Of a stretch of 64,000 nt of DNA, positions 38,031-49,960 are shown in pieces. Made by a program: the position numbers and the translations under genes. The notes under the pieces are model-generated. The model made no database searches. It was given only the letters and a program-made list of their open reading frames with translations, and was not told the DNA's origin. Source of the DNA: Sphagnum magellanicum (Eukaryota > Streptophyta > Sphagnopsida > Sphagnales > Sphagnaceae); assembly GCA_021904315.1 (NCBI GenBank), contig CM038917.1, positions 13,004,041 through 13,068,040 on the forward strand, in the 5' to 3' direction. How positions within the stretch are numbered: the first letter of the stretch is position 1; the number at the start of each line of letters is the position of its first letter.

Positions 38031-38949
38031 GTGTTTAAATGCGAGTATTTGGGGAATGGAGATATAGTTTTATTGTTTATGTTGTTATGTAAATGCGATC
38101 GCATTTGTGGCACATTGTAAATAGATTTTTTTGAGTTTAGTTCGAATGTTATATCGATTGCATATGCTATTGTGAAAAGTCTACAAGATGAACTATCTAG
38201 TTGTTGCATAACATTTGCATATGAATATAATAAGTATTTTACATTTATGATGTTAATTAATAATTCAATGGTGTCATTTAGTAATTTTTTTGTTGTCGGT
38301 CTATTTGAATCATATACTATGCAATGTAGGTTTAGTGTGGAGGCGTGTATTTTGACTAAAATCCAATGATTATTATTTATGAAAATATGTTGAAGACAAT
38401 TTAGTAATTAAGTTTCTATGTATAGTTCCTATGATTATGTTTGTGTGTTGTTGGTATCCTAACAATTGTAAGTTTTGAACATACAATATTTACATTGCAA
38501 CTATTAAATATTGATCATTCAACCATCCATTTCAATTGAAAATAATATTCTCATCATTTTTAGTTAATTGAAATTCTTCATGCCAGTAATTGATGATATT
38601 GTTGTCAATATTGTCATCATTTAAATCACCGATCACAATTAAATGTTTGTTTTTTCTTTGTAGGATTTTAGTGGATTATTATTTTGGATTATTTTGGTTA
38701 TATTATGTTTTGAAATAAGTTCTAACATTTCTAGGGATTCTTTTTTGAAGTTAGCTTTGCATATGTCCCGCATAGTAATATTTCATAGGATTATGAGTCC
38801 ATCTATGGATCATAGACATGATAAGGTTAGGTATATGTTGTGCATATTTAAAACACATTGTTAGGAGGTTGCCGAAGGTCTATGATTAAGTTGTCAAATG
38901 TTTGTCCTTGTGCTTTGAAATTTGTGAGACAAAAAGCTAAGGCAATTCA
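38031..38949 (-). pseudogene. Helitron tail in copy B (C48-like plus helicase end)
   Basis: The minus strand has QQLDSSSCRLFTIAYAID (about 38180), the C48-like active-site block with Cys kept but the next Gly changed to Arg, and at higher coordinates the helicase C-terminal segment matching 24012-24300. It is cut at 38949, where the right arm of the inverted duplication starts. Confidence 0.7.
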
Positions 38950-40840
38950 GTCTTGAAGAACATATTTTCTAAATGATACACTAGTAAGTTTAGGTCCAAA
39001 ATGGTAATTTGACAACACAATTTACAATCCAAAAAAATTATCAAAATATATTATCGTGTAAAGGTGTGGATAATTATTGTAAATGATTGTATTAGTCTAA
39101 AAGCATTTTAAATCTTTTGAAAAATGAAAAAACATTGAAAACACTAGTTACATTGTTTCAAAAGTGCTTTTGAATATTCTATTTGATTACATTCATTCCA
39201 AATTAATCCAAATGTTTTCGTAATATATTAAAAACGTTTTTGTGTAAACATATTAAAAATTTGCAACATCAATACAATTCTTGACCCAAAAACATCCAAA
39301 ACCAAGCATTGGTTACAATTTGGGTGGCTCTTATTAATGTAATTGCACGTTTTGCTCTTGCAAAACTTTCATCATAATGCTACTTAAGGTTTCATTACAC
39401 AATGAACTTGAAAAACATTCACAAAATCACACTTGGGAGAATGGTCAACCAAAACCAAGTCTTGAAATCCTACAACCTTAGGGTAATCGAAAAAATTGAA
39501 ATGATGGACTCTCGTCAAACCTATAAATGTCATCCCCATTTCCTTTGCATAAAACACCTATAAAGTTCTTCATTTATCAACGTCTAACATGTTTTTCATG
39601 TTGTGACAAAGTAGTGTACTCCTTGCATGTAGGTCCTTTCATTGTTTCATTAAAAAAACACCAAATTGTGTGTAGTACCTCAAACAAAGTCAAGGATAAA
39701 GGAAATGGCCTACTTACTAGAGTTTCAGGAACAATGTGCTTGAAATGGAGGTGCACAACCTATGAAATCATGTTAAAAATTTTCTCTTGATCTTCTAATG
39801 TAATTGGATTTTCTTGATTGCAAGAAAACACTATGACACGGAAGAAGTGGAAAGTGAGATCCAAAGAAATTCCATCATTTGGATCACATGTAGGAAGGTA
39901 AGGAAGAACTTTGTACATGCTTCATGCAAGGATCCCTTTTAAGATGGATATCAAATCTTGAAGGATTTTTGCTAGTCGCCTTTTACCCACTACCTTTTGC
40001 AACTCCTACGCATTTCCTCCTTTCACCTATCCACCTCGTGATAATATCGGATACTGAAAAATAATAATATCAAGTTCAACTCTATGAGCCTAAACCCATT
40101 TAATTTTATTTTCTCAAATCCGTTCAAGCCTTCCTTTTTCTACTTATTTCTATTGATGCTCTTGATCTACCCTCGCTTCTGCAATGAAGGTTAACAAAAT
40201 TGATAATGTCTATTTATCTCTTTTCTCTTTGTATTCTTTTGTATTTTCTGATATTCCAATAGCAAACACAAAAGTAAGAATAAATAAATCAATTAATACA
40301 GAAAACATGCATTTAATTCTTGATCCGCCCTTGACGACGGATCAAGGGAAAACGAAGGGAAAATCCAAAGACACGGGGAAAAGGGAGAAATATCATAAAA
40401 AACAAAGGAAAGTAAGAAGGACAAAACATGCAAAAATCTTTATCCTTTTGTTCTTTGTGTTCTTTTACATATTTTGGTAGTTCTCACATGAAACAGAATC
40501 AAACGTACTCATTGCTCTTGATCTACCCTTACTCCAGTTGCAATCAAGAAAAAAGAACTATGACAAAGAAAAGATTGTAAAACTTGTAATCGTCTCTGTT
40601 TTTATTTGTATTCTTTCGTACATGGTACATTCTAATGGTTCCCAAAGCAAAAAAGAGTGAGCAGAAAAAGAAAGGAAGCAAGAATACAAAGACATGTACG
40701 AAAAGTATTGGGAGAATTTTCCTAGTGTTTTTGGAGGGCATTTTATATCCATGAATTTCCCTTCTAGAAAAGGGGAGAGACATTATTATGCCTACTCCTT
40801 CGGGACCAGGCAGGACCTTAAGTATGCCTACAAGCCTACT
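38950..40840. other. Non-coding inner part of right arm
   Basis: Counterpart of about 5930-8005. AT-rich with C and T runs. The open frames here (plus 39527-39790 and plus 40184-40480) are not conserved in the left arm and show no domain. Confidence 0.6.
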
Positions 40841-41082
40841 CCTTAAGAGTGGAGGGTTTGGGATCTTACAGTTACTTGCAGGTGTAAGAACCCTCACACT
40901 CTTAAGGAATAGGCAATTTTTCTTGCAGGCGTGGCAGGTCTCCCATGGCATATGCCAATCCTGTAGCAGTGCTGTCCAACGGCTGGCCGCTAGCTGCAGC
41001 CGCCTGCAGCCGCCCGCAGCCGCAAATCGGCTGCGGCTGCGGCCAGGATTTTGATTAGCGGGCGGCTGCAGGCGGCTGTGCG

Positions 41083-41369
41083 ACAGGAGCAAAGCTTTCT
41101 ATCCGTGAGCATGAAACAGATGTCAATATGCGGAATGTGGAGATGGAAGGCACATATGAGCAGATTGAGCATGCCACTGAGATGGTCCGCCAATTTCTTT
41201 AGCAACGAGCTGAAGTAACTGTGCCTCAAAGGGCTGCTGTTACTCTAAGCTCCCACAATTTCAAGACCAAGCTATGTGAGAACTACACTCATGGTACTTG
41301 TACTTTTGCAGACCACTGCCATTTTGCCCATGGAGTCCATGAGCTGCGATCCACAAATCGATTGAGATG
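41083..41369 (+). pseudogene. Captured KH / CCCH zinc-finger gene fragment
   Basis: The plus strand reads GAKLSIREHETDVNMRNVEM, the second half of a KH domain, then QIEHATEMVRQFL, a stop, and in the same frame FKTKLCENYTHGTCTFADHC followed by HFAHGVHELR. The finger has spacing C-x7-C-x5-C-x3-H. This combination is typical of plant RNA-binding CCCH proteins with a KH domain, whose C-terminal part has this order. One in-frame stop after RQFL and the missing N-terminal half make it non-functional. DNA after 41369 (to about 42360) may be the captured 3' UTR and other host sequence. It lies wholly inside the hAT element. Confidence 0.85.
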
Positions 41370-42375
41370 ATCAGAGCTGAAACGCATGGAGGTCTACCCA
41401 CAAAAGTAGACAGGCAACAATAGACTGCAAAACAGTGGAAAAACTCAAGTAACTACTATGAGAGATGAACGTAGCAAATTGCACACTATGGTCAGTTGCA
41501 CAAAACCCACTTTCATGTTCAGAAACATGCAATCCACATTGTAGCCGGCGACAATACTCGTAGCAACAAGCGCAGCGGGTTGCATCCAAGCACCCTCAAT
41601 GCTCTTCTCTTTCTCCGTTCTAATCAGGACCTTGACCGTAAATAAACACGTTCAAGAGTAAGACGGCTACGGCTCAAACATTGTGTTAAGTTAACACTTC
41701 GTGGCCAGCAGCCACTCCCTTCCCACCCTTGGGAAACAGGTGGGCATCAGCGAAGCCGGCGCCTGTTCCGCTAGCATGCAAATTATTATTCTTCTTCTTC
41801 GTTAGACCGGAAGTAATGTTTTGGCAGCTTTCCTAGACAGATCAGGATGAATCAGCACACTGGATCATCGCTTCGTTCAGCTGGTAGTAGCTGCTTATAT
41901 AGTACTTCTGCTAGTTCGACTCAGTGACAGTTTCGACTCAGTGACAGTAGTACAAGGCATATTAAGTGGATACTACAATTGGGTTTTAGCAACAGCAGTG
42001 CCAGCAGCAGTAGTAGCTCATCTAGGAGTAGTAGTAGTAGGAGTAATTTCGTGAGCTTTGATACGTTAAAGGATTTTATGAAATTTTTTCTAATCGCAGA
42101 AGCTTAGCGGGGTTGTAGTGGCGAATTGTTTGCTTGCATTACAATGTGAAGTATTTCTCATTAAAAGCAATCACTAGAAGTGAGATCAGAAGAAGTATTG
42201 GGGACGATCCAATCCAAAAACAGAGATAGAGAGCTCAAAGATCAGATTTAAACTGCAGGAAGACTAGTTAATTGAAGAAAAGTTCTAGATCATCTTCACC
42301 AGGATATTATCAGTAGATTGGGTTTGCTTAGAACTCATCTTAATTCATTGAAGCGGGTTTTTTTTTTTAATCAAG

Positions 42376-42465
42376 ATGTTAGGTCGCAGGAAGGCCCGTG
42401 CAGCAGATCGGGAAGCTGCTGCATATAATGCAACTACAGGAGCTGGAGGTGCAAATGGTAGTAGA
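42376..42465 (+). pseudogene. Possible captured first exon in the hAT element
   Basis: An ATG at 42376 opens MLGRRKARAADREAAAYNAT, followed by a Gly/Asn-rich stretch, after a T-rich leader-like segment, then runs into hAT subterminal GC repeats. It looks like the start of a host coding sequence. If it came from the same KH/CCCH gene, the two pieces are in swapped order; it may be a different gene. The family is not recognised. Confidence 0.35.
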
Positions 42466-42772
42466 ACGGGCGGCTACCGTTCCGGCTGCCATATTGGCAT
42501 GTGAATCGGGCGGCTGCGGCTGCGGCCGAGATTTCATCAGGACCAAAACGGCTCGGCTGCGGCTGGATGCCGCCGGATGCTTGAACAGCACTGGCTGCTG
42601 CATATAATGCAACTACAGGAGCTGGAGGTGCAAATGGTAGTAGAACGGGCGGCTACCGTTGCGGCTGCCATATTGGCATGTGAATCGAGCGGCTGCGGCT
42701 GCGGCCGAGATTTCATCAGGACCAAAACGGCTCGGCTGCGGCTGGATGCCGCCGGATGCTTGAACAGCATTG
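42415..42772. repeat. 179-bp tandem duplication of the hAT right end
   Basis: Two head-to-tail copies, 42415-42593 and 42594-42772, differ at only a few positions. Each ends in a terminal repeat: the inner copy ends GAACAGCACTG and the outer GAACAGCATTG. The inner end matches the left terminus better than the outer end does. Confidence 0.92.
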
Positions 42773-42773
42773 T

Positions 42774-42935
42774 CCTGTAGTACTCAATGTGCACATGGCC
42801 TAAAGAAATCCTGTAGTACTCAATGTGCAGATGGGCTGCACCAATCCTGTAGTACTCAATGTGCAGATGGGCTGCACCAATCCTGTAGTACTCAATGTGC
42901 AGATGGGCTACGCCAATCCTATAGTACTCAATGTT
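42774..42935. repeat. 36-bp tandem repeat, about 5 units (right arm)
   Basis: Units begin CCTGTAGTACTCAATGTGCA followed by GATGGGCTGCACCAAT or variants. This is the inverse of the array at 5680-5790, with about two more units. The hAT element sits at its left edge. Confidence 0.88.
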
Positions 42936-43295
42936 CATTGGGTCCCACATTCCCATGAACATTTCCTATTTAAACTATTGTTGTGTTGGAAAGAAACCAG
43001 TTCTCTTGCAAAATCAAGTTGTTTTAAAATGCACCGGAAAGCCATGTTCTAGGCCAGAGACATTATACGACTAGCTTCTTATTTGCTGAGTTGTACAATA
43101 CAAGCCTCCAGTGTTGTCATCGTCATCCTCAATTGCTTGAATCTGTGATTTGATCAATGATTGTCGATCTGAACAGTCCATAATTCAATCCATTTGGTTC
43201 TGCTACAGCTTCTTTGATTTGGAACTGTGTTCTTTTGCAGGTTTGATTCATATACACCCAATTTCTCTCTAGGAGATTCCCTGAAGTGTACTGCC

Positions 43296-46200
43296 ATGGT
43301 GATGTCTGCTGCTTCTCCTTTGAGGTTAGTTATCCCATTCATAAGTTTTGGGAAAGTTTCTTGCACTGCATAATAGGTCTAACAGATCATACAGTCCTCT
43401 GAGATGTAGGGAGCTGCAATTCTTACTTCATTTCATTGTGAGAATCACATGGAAGCAAATATGTTGATCTAATCCTGAGTTTGATTGACATGAAATATTG
43501 GAGATGAGCAGCTACTATTAAGCTGGTGAATCCATAAGCCTTGCTGTAGTCTCAGCTGGCATATGGTTCAGCTTCTTGACTTACTCTAGGATAAGAAGGT
43601 CATTTCAGAGAGGGTCAATTTGGGGTTGTAGAATATTGGAAGCCTCTCCAGACACATGCTCGTTGGGTTTGTGATTTCGGGTCATCTATGTGAGCTGATT
43701 TCTTTGAAGAAAGATTTGAATGATAAAGTCTTAAAATTTTTCACAGAGTCAGTCATTTGATCTTCAAATGATCTGAAAGGGTCATCATCTTTGGTAGGCG
43801 GCTAGTGGGCAAAGTGGCAGTGATAACTGGAGCAGCCACAGGCATAGGGCATGCGGCAGCATGCCTATTTGTGGCGCATGGAGCCAAAGTGGTGATTGCT
43901 GATGTGAAGGACGATGCTGGGCAGACACTGGTGAATGAGCTTGGAACAGATTGTTCCAAGTATATACACTGTGATGTCAGCAAAGAGAGCCATGTTGCCA
44001 CTGCAGTGAATCTTGCAGTGCATTCTTTTGGAAAGCTTGACATCTTGTACAACAATGCAGGCCACTTAGGTGAGCTGATCCTAAATCTATGATGTTTGAA
44101 CATATCTGCCAGCAAAACATTTTTTTGGTAATGAGTTTATCACACTTGCCTAATTTTTCACAGAATCAATTTGAGGATGATGAAGGCCTTGTTGATGTGC
44201 TATATATGGACTCAAGAACTTGAAGAGTCCTTCAATTGTTTGACCTACATGCAAGGCACTAAGAGAAATTTCCTAGTAGATTTGAAGGGCACCTGCTATC
44301 CATGAATATCCCTCTTGGAAAAGCGGAGGGATCTTACACTTACTCCTTAGGAGTGGGAGGGATGTTACATCTCATCTTAGGCCCCTTATTTTGCAAATGC
44401 CCCCACCCTGGGGCTTTACCCTACAGCTTTTGCCTATACAGATAGGTATGATATGTCCTGCAAGGTTTTGGACTCAAGCATTACATGCTAGGTAGGGCTT
44501 GTGGACGGTGCAATTACAAGAATAAGGTGCCTGCCCAAGGTGGCAGTTAAGGGCAGCTGGTTACACCGTGTTCGAGGGTCTCACCATGCATAAGGACCTG
44601 TCAAGCAAACAAAGAAAACACAGTGGGCCCTTATGAAATGCGTAAGAGCCCACCCAGAAACAGAAGATTACCTCCCATGTCAGGAGGAACCTTTAGGATT
44701 TAAGGCATCCTCCCAATACACTGGGAAATCTTTGACAGGTCATTACGAGCCAAGCAACAGTTGATTAGGATTGACTGCTGTCTTGGTAGCGTTAGAGGTT
44801 CAATTTTGAGTCTGACTGCAGGATACTGCATTTCCAAGTCCACAGAGAAGAATTGGTCAACAAATTTCTCCCATCCTAGTATAACTTTGTATAACTTCTG
44901 CATCTCAATTTTTCGTTGGACGTGTCTACAACTCTGGAGCCACCAAGTTGTACAGCTGAATGGTTGTTTGGGAGTTGTGAATTGAATCCACTGAGTGCTT
45001 ACTAATGCATCAAAGTAAGCAATCATGGATTTCAAACCAGGTGGGAGTTTGGTCTCATGTGCAGGCCCACTGTTCCCAATTGAAGAACTACCTGTTGATG
45101 AGTTTCGAAAGCTGCTGGATGTGAATTTGCTGGGAACAGTAATCGGCATCAAACATGCAGCAAAAGCAATGATCCCAGCAAAGCAAGGGGTTATTATAAG
45201 CACAGCAAGCATTGGTGGATCTATTGCTATGGGAGCATTTGCATACGGTATCAGCAAAGCAGCTGTAATTGCAGCAACCTATAATGCCTCAGCCCAACTC
45301 ACCAAGCATGGCATCCGTGTGAACTGCATATCACCAGGAGTCGTGGCCACACCTTTGTCATTCTCCAGCTTTGGGTTGGTAGCAGCTTTGCCCTTCTTTG
45401 TAAAACCTAGCAATCATAAGAGTGGGGAATATTATACTAGATAACAGGCCTAAGGGGAGGATTTCAGGTCCTAGAAAGTCCCTGTGTGAGTCCGTTATAG
45501 CTAGCTCAAGGATGCGCTAAGGTCTGGAATAATGGGCTCACCCATGGACTTGCTAGGAAACCAGAATCCACGTTGTGTGGCCCCTTATCTTGCGTTAAAG
45601 GCAGGGAACTCTTGGGGAACTGGTGGGGGTACTCCTGCCAATGCTGCAGAATCTGCAGCAGGGGCTGATTCGGCGGCCTCCAAATCACTGCAGAGGGGAG
45701 CCTGAATAGGCCTTCCTTGCCATCAAGAATTACACTTAACACACCCAAATAGCATCGAGTGGGTTTATTTTCCAGCCCAAAACAGGTTTACACTATTTGA
45801 TTGTAATACTTCATCCAAAATATACTGGAAAGGCCATTATACTGCTGCCACTCGGCATGCTCTTAGGCACCATCATGGCTGAGTCCTATGATAGAAACTC
45901 ATTGTATTGGCTCCCATACCTTATGAAAGTCCACCTTGTGTCCATGACTCTTAAGGTGATGGGCAGGGATGTTGATAGCTGGTAACATAGTCTGCAACAT
46001 AGTCTAGTCAGTCAATTCAATGCTCAAACTTCGCACACATTAAAGATTTTCGAAGTGGGAAGGCTGTAACTGAAAATAAACAACGTATAAACCCAAGAAG
46101 TTAAACATGAACTTTTTGAATAGTTTTGTGGATACTTAGCATCTTCTGGACACTCTCCAATAATGCGTGTCCTAAGGCGTACTGTTTGATCAGTTCCGGT

Positions 46201-46461
46201 GCTTTTCCCAACTCAGCTGTGCTTTGGCTTTTCTGCAGAAAGTTCTACCCAGACTTGAGTGAAGAACAATTTGGGAAGATGGTCGAGCTAGAAAACTTTT
46301 CTAATATTGCAGGTGCAAGATTGACTCCTGAAGTGATTGCAAAGGCTGCCCTTTTCTTGGCCAGTGATGACTCACCATATATCTCAGGCCACAACTTGGT
46401 CGTCGACGGTGGATTTCTCACAAACAAAAGCCTCTCACCCTCATCCAACCTCTCTTTATAG
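43296..46461 (+). CDS. Short-chain dehydrogenase/reductase, SDR110C type, copy 2
   Basis: Paralogue of the gene at 2170-5320 with the same four-exon structure: 43296-43324, 43798-44069, 45065-45374 and 46239-46461, GT..AG throughout, 277 residues. The 29-nt first exon again encodes MVMSAASPLR. Kept residues are TGAATGIG (20-27), Asp45, NNAG (95-98), Asn121, Ser149, Tyr161-Lys165 (YGISK), and SGHNLVVDGG near the end. Changes from copy 1 cluster in the substrate-side loops: after NNAG (HLGPLFPIEEL against IVGPWSPSEAL), a one-codon deletion before the Tyr, and the segment after SPGVVATP. Both copies keep frame despite many silent and intron changes, which suggests both have been under selection (inference). 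Copy 2 has Cys for the Arg at residue 32. The substrate may differ from copy 1. Confidence 0.9.
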
Positions 46462-46735
46462 TCCTGGTTCATTCAGTTTGTTTTCTGTTTGGTTTGCCTG
46501 TGATCAATTAAATGGGGTTTTCCTTGGCGAGCTTTTCAAATTCTGAACAAAACAATGAGATCACTTTATGTGTCCTTCAAGAACTTTCAGTAGCATGAAT
46601 TTTTGAAAAACTCATTTCAATATATTTTAAAGATGTGATTTTTCAATATCATTGACATAAATTCAAAAAAATGTTCATATTGATATATAATGTTTTAAAA
46701 TTTATTTTGTCAAGACTTAATTTATGGTTACTTTA

Positions 46736-47616
46736 CATATTTCTTGACAAGGATCACAAATGTACACTTGATTATTTTTTCACTCATGTACAAGTTCAAA
46801 AAATCTTGATTTTAACACCAAACATGTATGTTCGAATAGACATACCAAACCCCTTTGCCCTCCGCCTCAACATTATTGACTACCCTACACCTTTATCTTT
46901 TTTTATCAAGAGAGACCAACCCTTGTGCTCACTTGTTAGCACCGCACGAAAAGAGGAGAGAGAGAAAGATAGCTAAAGAGGGAGAAAGAGAGACAAAAGA
47001 GGAAAAAATTGTAGTGGAGGCATTCAAGAAAAAGGAAAGAGGGGTTCCAAGACCCATGTCTAGTTCCAATTTCAATAGAAAGAGGATTGGTTGTAAGTCC
47101 AATTGTAGTTCTAGTAGGAGGACTGGTTGTAAATCTAGTTTTTAGATTTTGGGGGCACGGTGGGGCATTTGAAAGCAAACACTTTCTAGAATAAAGGCGA
47201 AGGATGATGACAAAAACAAACACCAGCATCAACATGCAACAAAAAACAAAGGTGAAGAGCTAAGGAGGGTGGGTTTTGGGTTTTGGGTTTTTTGTTTTGT
47301 GGTGGGTCCTTCTTTTTACGTTTATGCGAAGCCCAATTTTTTTTTATCATAAAGAGAATCTAGTTATTAGCTACAAATTATAGGGTTTATGCCACAAAGA
47401 AAGAGATTTTGTCACAATCCTAATTTTTTTTAGTTTTTGTTATAAACATGGAAAAATAACAAAGGAAGAAAAAGAAATAGAAATCAAAAACTGCATTGTA
47501 AGTGTGAACGTGTGAATACATAATGGCCAGTCATTGACCAATCATATGTTTGTTAGGGTTTTCTTTTGAGCAAAGCATTGAATCCAAGGTGTTTTCATGT
47601 TATCAAGGTTCGGTGC
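46736..47616. mobile_element. 881-bp insertion of unknown class
   Basis: Present in the right arm only. It is flanked by TACTTTA at 46729-46735 and 47617-47623; the left arm (about 1885-1905, inverse) has one related copy (TTCTTTA) and no insert. The interior has a purine-rich GAGAGAGAAAGA block at about 46945-47010 and a short open frame with no domain. No terminal inverted repeat or poly-A tail is evident. Confidence 0.55.
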
Positions 47617-47623
47617 TACTTTA

Positions 47624-49397
47624 GTTTGGGTAGTCCAAAGAATAAAAGATTAAAAAAATTTGGGTCCTTTAATTCATCCACAATAGTTTTCAATAGTGTA
47701 TAAATTGAATCCCAATAAAGTAGTGATGATGGTATCCAAGGCTATGGCAAAGTTAGGGTTTGGCAATCCTTTGAAATAGGACTTGTTTTTTTGTGACAAT
47801 TCTTAATCTTTTTCTTTTTGATTTGCCTAATTTTGCAAGATAGGCAGTTGTTAGAAAATGGGGCCTATTTACAATTGAGCTCCTAATAAACCTTTTTTTT
47901 CATGGGACACAAAATGTCCCATGTCCCCTAATTCATCATGTTTCATCAAACCTCATAATTTACATCACCCATTTGTTTTTTCACACACTAACACAACCCC
48001 ATTCTCCGCCCCCTTTCCTATGCAAACCACACACCATTCATTAATTTTCCATACCATTTTGACAAACCACACATCGCACACTAGCTTGCCTTACTAACCC
48101 TCAACCTTTCGTGTGAATGTGGAACCCCCACCCAACATTTTCCTAATCCCATGTTAAATAATTCACATGTAAGACCTTTTCCCCCTTCCATTTTGTCAAC
48201 CCATATAATTCCTCGTGATTTAATCACCCAACCTACCCCCATCCTCCCAACACATTTGCAACTTCCACGTAGAACCTATTATCCTACCTATGAGCATCAA
48301 TTTACCCTTTGAAGGTTAATTCTCATTAGCATTCTTGTTAGGCATCCAATTCATCTAAGCCAAACCTACATGACCATTATGGTCCAATACCTTCCTACTA
48401 CTAGCCCACCTACATCAACTTGGGCTTGGGTTTCAACATTGAATGTCCTCGAGTCTTTCCATTTTGGCTATTGTCGTTTTTGATTATACAACTGCATCCC
48501 TACCACTTTACAACGTGATGTACAAAAGGCATTTCATTTTCCATTAAATAAGTTAGCATAAAACCCTTATGATGTGGCATCTTGGCATTTGTTCCTCATG
48601 TTACCCCAACAGTGTATTGTTTTGCCCCCTTCAAAGGGGGGCTACTAAACATAGGGAAATGTGGATTTGATATAAACGATTTTTAACAAATGATTAGGAA
48701 AACTTGTAGGAGGATATTTTTTTACGAACTCAAGCTTTGGCAGTAAGTTTGAACTCAATGCCTCTTGCCCAACATGATCTTCCATATCAAAAATGCCTTC
48801 TCCACAGTGTAGTCCTTGGATGTGTAGGAGAATAATCTTGAGCAACACATGCTCTAACACCATTTTCTCTTGCACCCACGTCCTTAGTTCTCATCATTTT
48901 ACATCATGAATCAAATGTTTTATTCCCATTTTATTTGAAAAAATACAAACTAGACCAAGACCTTGAACTTTCATTTGACTCCTTCAAGCTAACATTCCAA
49001 TGCATGTTGAATTTATCTACAAGTAATTTTTCTGGGATGGTTTTCGAACACCTTCGAAACTGTTTACACCCATAAACTCTCCGAATGGATTCCCACAATT
49101 GTTTCAATTTTGCTTTCATATTGCTCAAGGTCACATTCCATGTCAAATTGCACATATCCTTGGGGTAACCCACCTTTTAACCATGACTAAACCCTTAGGT
49201 GGAGTTTGTCCCATTAATATAAAGGAAACATTGTATCAACTCACAAGGTGCACTTTATGCTTTTAATTTTGTAATACCTTTGCAACACATTATGTTCACA
49301 CCAATTTAGAATAACAACCAAGGGTGGATGTGAAACTATAATCCATGGCATCAAGTGCACTTAAACCCTCCCCAATTAGGTTCTTTTCTAGCTAAAC
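47624..49397. other. Non-coding outer part of right arm
   Basis: Inverse homologue of about 360-1880. It is pyrimidine-rich at 47940-48070. Decayed sequence at 48420-48900, also in the left arm, may belong to the RT-bearing element. No gene. Confidence 0.55.
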
Positions 49398-49670
49398 ATG
49401 GCAAATGCCTTTAATTCATTGTCAAGAAGGGTCATATTTCAAGAATTTCATGTAGAAGGTGGGGACATCATACAACTTATCCCCTTTGTTCATGCATTCA
49501 ATACATTAGAATCTCCTTTGTTTTATAGTCATAATAACCATGATGGCGATGTCATAGTCATCCCATCTGCCATGGGAACTCATCAAGGTGATCCTTTGGG
49601 AGGGGCATTATTTGCCTTAACTCACTTCAAGGCACTACATTCTATGGCTAACCATTTCCCCTTTTATTAA
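49398..49670 (+). pseudogene. Reverse transcriptase fragment (non-LTR-like), right arm
   Basis: An open frame of 90 codons starts ANAFNSLSRRVIFQEF, continues with IIQLIPFVHAF, and ends with AMGTHQGDPLGGALFAL. These are neighbouring motifs of a non-LTR-type reverse transcriptase palm: the AFNS block and the GxxQGDPLG block. The YxDD active-site block is not reached; a C-rich run follows at 49705. Fragment only. The left arm has the shorter counterpart at 222-362. Confidence 0.7.
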
Positions 49671-49960
49671 TTTCGATCCATTACAAATGACATTCACATC
49701 ATTCCCCCCTCCCCCCCCCCCCCTCCATTGTATTATCTACATATGAACATTTTTAGATTGAACTTTATGTAATAGGTCTTTCTATTTGACCTCAGAAATA
49801 TATAACATGGTTTCCTTTTGGCCTGTTACTTGACTTCAACACCTCATCCCAATTTAACCATTAGAAGGAATTAAAATTTTGGGGGTTCCATTAAATACTT
49901 CATCATTCACATCATCCTTCATCAAAGATACCATGCTAAAAGATGTTCAACATGTTGACC

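Larger units (their letters stand above)
31117..38949 (+). repeat. Direct segmental duplication, first copy (includes composite copy B)
   Basis: This matches 58796-64000 in the same orientation. The order is the upstream flank of the coiled-coil gene (31117-31700), an intergenic stretch with a poly-purine block at 31890-32060, and composite copy B. The CACTA insertion 32769-35065 is absent from the second copy. At 38949 it meets the right arm of the inverted duplication abruptly. Confidence 0.85.
40967..42772. mobile_element. Non-autonomous hAT element carrying host gene pieces (Pack-hAT)
   Basis: An 1806-bp insertion in the 36-bp repeat array. Left end CAGTGCTGTCCAA and right end (inverse) CAATGCTGTTCAA form a 13-bp terminal inverted repeat with two mismatches. 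The 8-bp target duplication TCCTGTAG lies at 40959-40966 and 42773-42780. The left arm (about 5760-5776) has one TCCTGTAG and no insert. Subterminal DNA at both ends is dense in CGGCTGCGGCTGC-type motifs, as expected for hAT transposase binding. No transposase is encoded. The interior is much more GC-rich than the surroundings and includes a KH/CCCH gene fragment. Confidence 0.95.
38950..49960 (+). repeat. Right arm of large inverted duplication
   Basis: Inverse homologue of 1-8005. It is about 3 kb longer because of a hAT insertion (40967-42772), an 881-bp block (46736-47616) and additional RT-element sequence near 49190-49540 that the left arm lacks. Homology continues to about 49960, which corresponds to the window start. 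Confidence 0.9.

Noticed and set aside
42774-42935. Regularly spaced 36-bp repeats resembling a CRISPR array
   Set aside because: The units are contiguous with no unique spacers, and the genome is plant nuclear.
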